DNA of 6,507 nt from an uncultured Desulfuromonadales bacterium (GTDB lineage Bacteria; Desulfobacterota; Desulfuromonadia; Desulfuromonadales; Geopsychrobacteraceae), in contig CAMYNC010000179.1 in assembly GCA_947259685.1 (NCBI GenBank), forward strand, positions 1 to 6,507. Reading direction: 5' to 3'. The position numbers and the translations under genes were made by a program. This document shows positions 5,813-6,507 of the stretch, in pieces. The notes under the pieces were generated by a model. That model was given only the letters and a program-made list of their open reading frames with translations, had not been told where the DNA came from and ran no database searches. Numbering within the stretch: the stretch's first letter is position 1; every line of letters begins with the position of its first letter.

Positions 5813-6507
5813 ATGAAAGTCAGTAAGACGATCAACGCTCCGAGCGAAAGGGTCTGGGATATTCTCATCGATACCGAGCTCTGGTCTCACTGGGGGCCCT
5901 CGGTACGACGGGTCGACTGCCCGTCACGGCGAATCGGCGCTGGGACAAGTGGTCGTATACAGACGGCGGTTGGTATCTGGCTGCCATTTGAAGTCACCGT
6001 CTTCGAGGCGCCACATTACTGGCATTGGCGAGTTGCCGGGATTCCGGCAACCGGTCATCGCCTGGAACACCTGGCTGCTGATCGCTGTCGGCTCAGCTTC
6101 GAGATTCCTTATGGGGCTCTGCCCTATGCGCTGGTCTGTCGGCTGGCGGCAGAAAAAATCGCTCACTTGGCGGAACAGAGTTCAGCGCTTGGCGAGGGGC
6201 CAGATGGTGCTGAAGCCGCCGTCGACGGCAATGATCTGCCCGGTGATCCACTCCGCCTCGTTCGACAGCAACCAACAAATCAGCCCGGCGGCATCCGCCG
6301 CCTGGCCGTAACGGCCAAGGGGATATTGTCCGGCGATCTGCTGTTCAGCCTTCTCGCCGGCGAAAAAGCCTTCCGTGGCCGAGGTGCGCATCAGGCCCGG
6401 GGCCAAGCCATTGATCCGGATTCCATGGCTGGCATAAGTCGCGGCAACGCTGCGGACCAGCCCCTCTATCGCAGCTTTGGCCGCGCCGACCGCGGCGTGG
6501 TTGCTGA
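5813..6507 (+). CDS. SRPBCC (START-like / polyketide cyclase-type) protein, frame open at the window end
   Basis: The first 120 or so residues form an SRPBCC fold, a hydrophobic-cavity domain that binds lipids, quinones or other small ligands. Visible are the opening strand MKVSKTINAPSERVWDIL followed by TELWSHWGP, a central GTSGRIQTAVGIWLPFEVTVFEAP region, YWHWRVAGIPATGHRLEHLA, and a closing amphipathic helix ending at LAEQ near 6178. ATG at 5813 is preferred because AGGTG lies seven bases upstream; ATG at 5807, touching the kinase stop, is the alternative. A protein of about 140-150 residues is expected. Instead the frame meets no stop through 6507 and continues Gly/Arg/Pro-rich and unlike SRPBCC, exactly antisense to the dehydrogenase gene. 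The true end is thus unresolved: a natural C-terminal extension, a lost stop, a frameshift or a join error near 6180. It is the third gene of the kinase operon. Confidence 0.72.
   Translation, partial: MKVSKTINAPSERVWDILIDTELWSHWGPSVRRVDCPSRRIGAGTSGRIQTAVGIWLPFEVTVFEAPHYWHWRVAGIPATGHRLEHLAADRCRLSFEIPYGALPYALVCRLAAEKIAHLAEQSSALGEGPDGAEAAVDGNDLPGDPLRLVRQQPTNQPGGIRRLAVTAKGILSGDLLFSLLAGEKAFRGRGAHQARGQAIDPDSMAGISRGNAADQPLYRSFGRADRGVVA
6182..6507 (-). CDS. Short-chain dehydrogenase/reductase (SDR), C-terminal part only
   Basis: The gene runs in from beyond the right edge; 107 codons and the TGA at 6182-6184 are visible. SDRs are NAD(P)-dependent oxidoreductases with a Rossmann fold. The visible part holds AAKAAIEGLVRSVAATYA, GIRINGLAPGLMRT (the PG turn after beta-6), PLGRYGQAADAAGLICWLLS, and ITGQIIAVDGG near the end, all standard for the family. 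ORF finders would start it at TTG 6406, but homology clearly continues upstream of that. The catalytic YxxxK position reads VGAAK: Val (6488-6490) sits where Tyr is expected, while Lys (6476-6478) is kept. I recall SDR subgroups with NHxAIAAAK-like sequence at this place, so this may be a subgroup trait. Substrate unknown. It is convergent with, and overlapped by, the open SRPBCC frame. Confidence 0.88.
   Translation of the reverse strand, partial: SNHAAVGAAKAAIEGLVRSVAATYASHGIRINGLAPGLMRTSATEGFFAGEKAEQQIAGQYPLGRYGQAADAAGLICWLLSNEAEWITGQIIAVDGGFSTIWPLAKR

Noticed and set aside
5949..6311. A 120-codon + strand frame overlapping the SRPBCC gene.
   Set aside because: It is shifted against the SRPBCC frame, which carries all the recognisable motifs, and its translation is Arg/Trp-rich shadow sequence.

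Overview
The window is about 6.5 kb of bacterial DNA of moderate GC with eight recognisable gene pieces and no RNA genes, insertion sequences or CRISPR arrays that I can see. The gene content (nickel superoxide dismutase with its maturation protease, an AEC permease, a cytidylate-kinase-like protein, and a phasin-like/ABC1-kinase/SRPBCC operon) suggests an environmental Gram-negative bacterium. The right-hand part reads most like a desulfuromonad (Desulfobacterota). The left-most 1.1 kb looks more like a planctomycete-type arginine decarboxylase. Both assignments are inferences from family resemblance.

Left region (1-1885, + strand). One uninterrupted frame starts before the window as arginine decarboxylase (SpeA) and switches in frame, near base 1085-1097, to a complete nickel superoxide dismutase (SodN) ending at 1516. 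The SpeA part is cut just before its second-half catalytic region. The switch falls exactly where both families can carry a QLFP-like string. Next in the same frame comes SodX, the S26-type peptidase that frees the N-terminal His of NiSOD. So sodN-sodX is intact as a function pair, but its normal promoter, RBS and start codon have been replaced by speA sequence. This is the most striking feature of the window: an assembly chimera, a microhomology deletion, or a true fusion.

Middle region (1948-3700, - strand). An AEC-family permease faces sodX tail to tail. Upstream of it on the same strand is a cytidylate-kinase-like protein (PF13189 type). A 9-bp hairpin lies between them. The AT-rich stretch 3701-3957 is a divergent promoter region.

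Right region (3958-6507, + strand, with a convergent gene at the edge). A tight three-gene operon encodes a phasin-like coiled-coil protein, an ABC1/AarF/UbiB-type atypical kinase with two C-terminal membrane helices, and an SRPBCC (START-like) protein. Spacing is 1 base between the first pair and 0-6 bases between the second. The combination recalls the quinone-biology pairs UbiB/COQ8 with COQ10 (START) and UbiK (small coiled coil), so a membrane lipid or quinone handling module is a reasonable hypothesis. The SRPBCC frame does not stop before the window ends and runs antisense through a short-chain dehydrogenase/reductase on the - strand, whose last 107 codons are visible and whose usual catalytic Tyr position holds Val.
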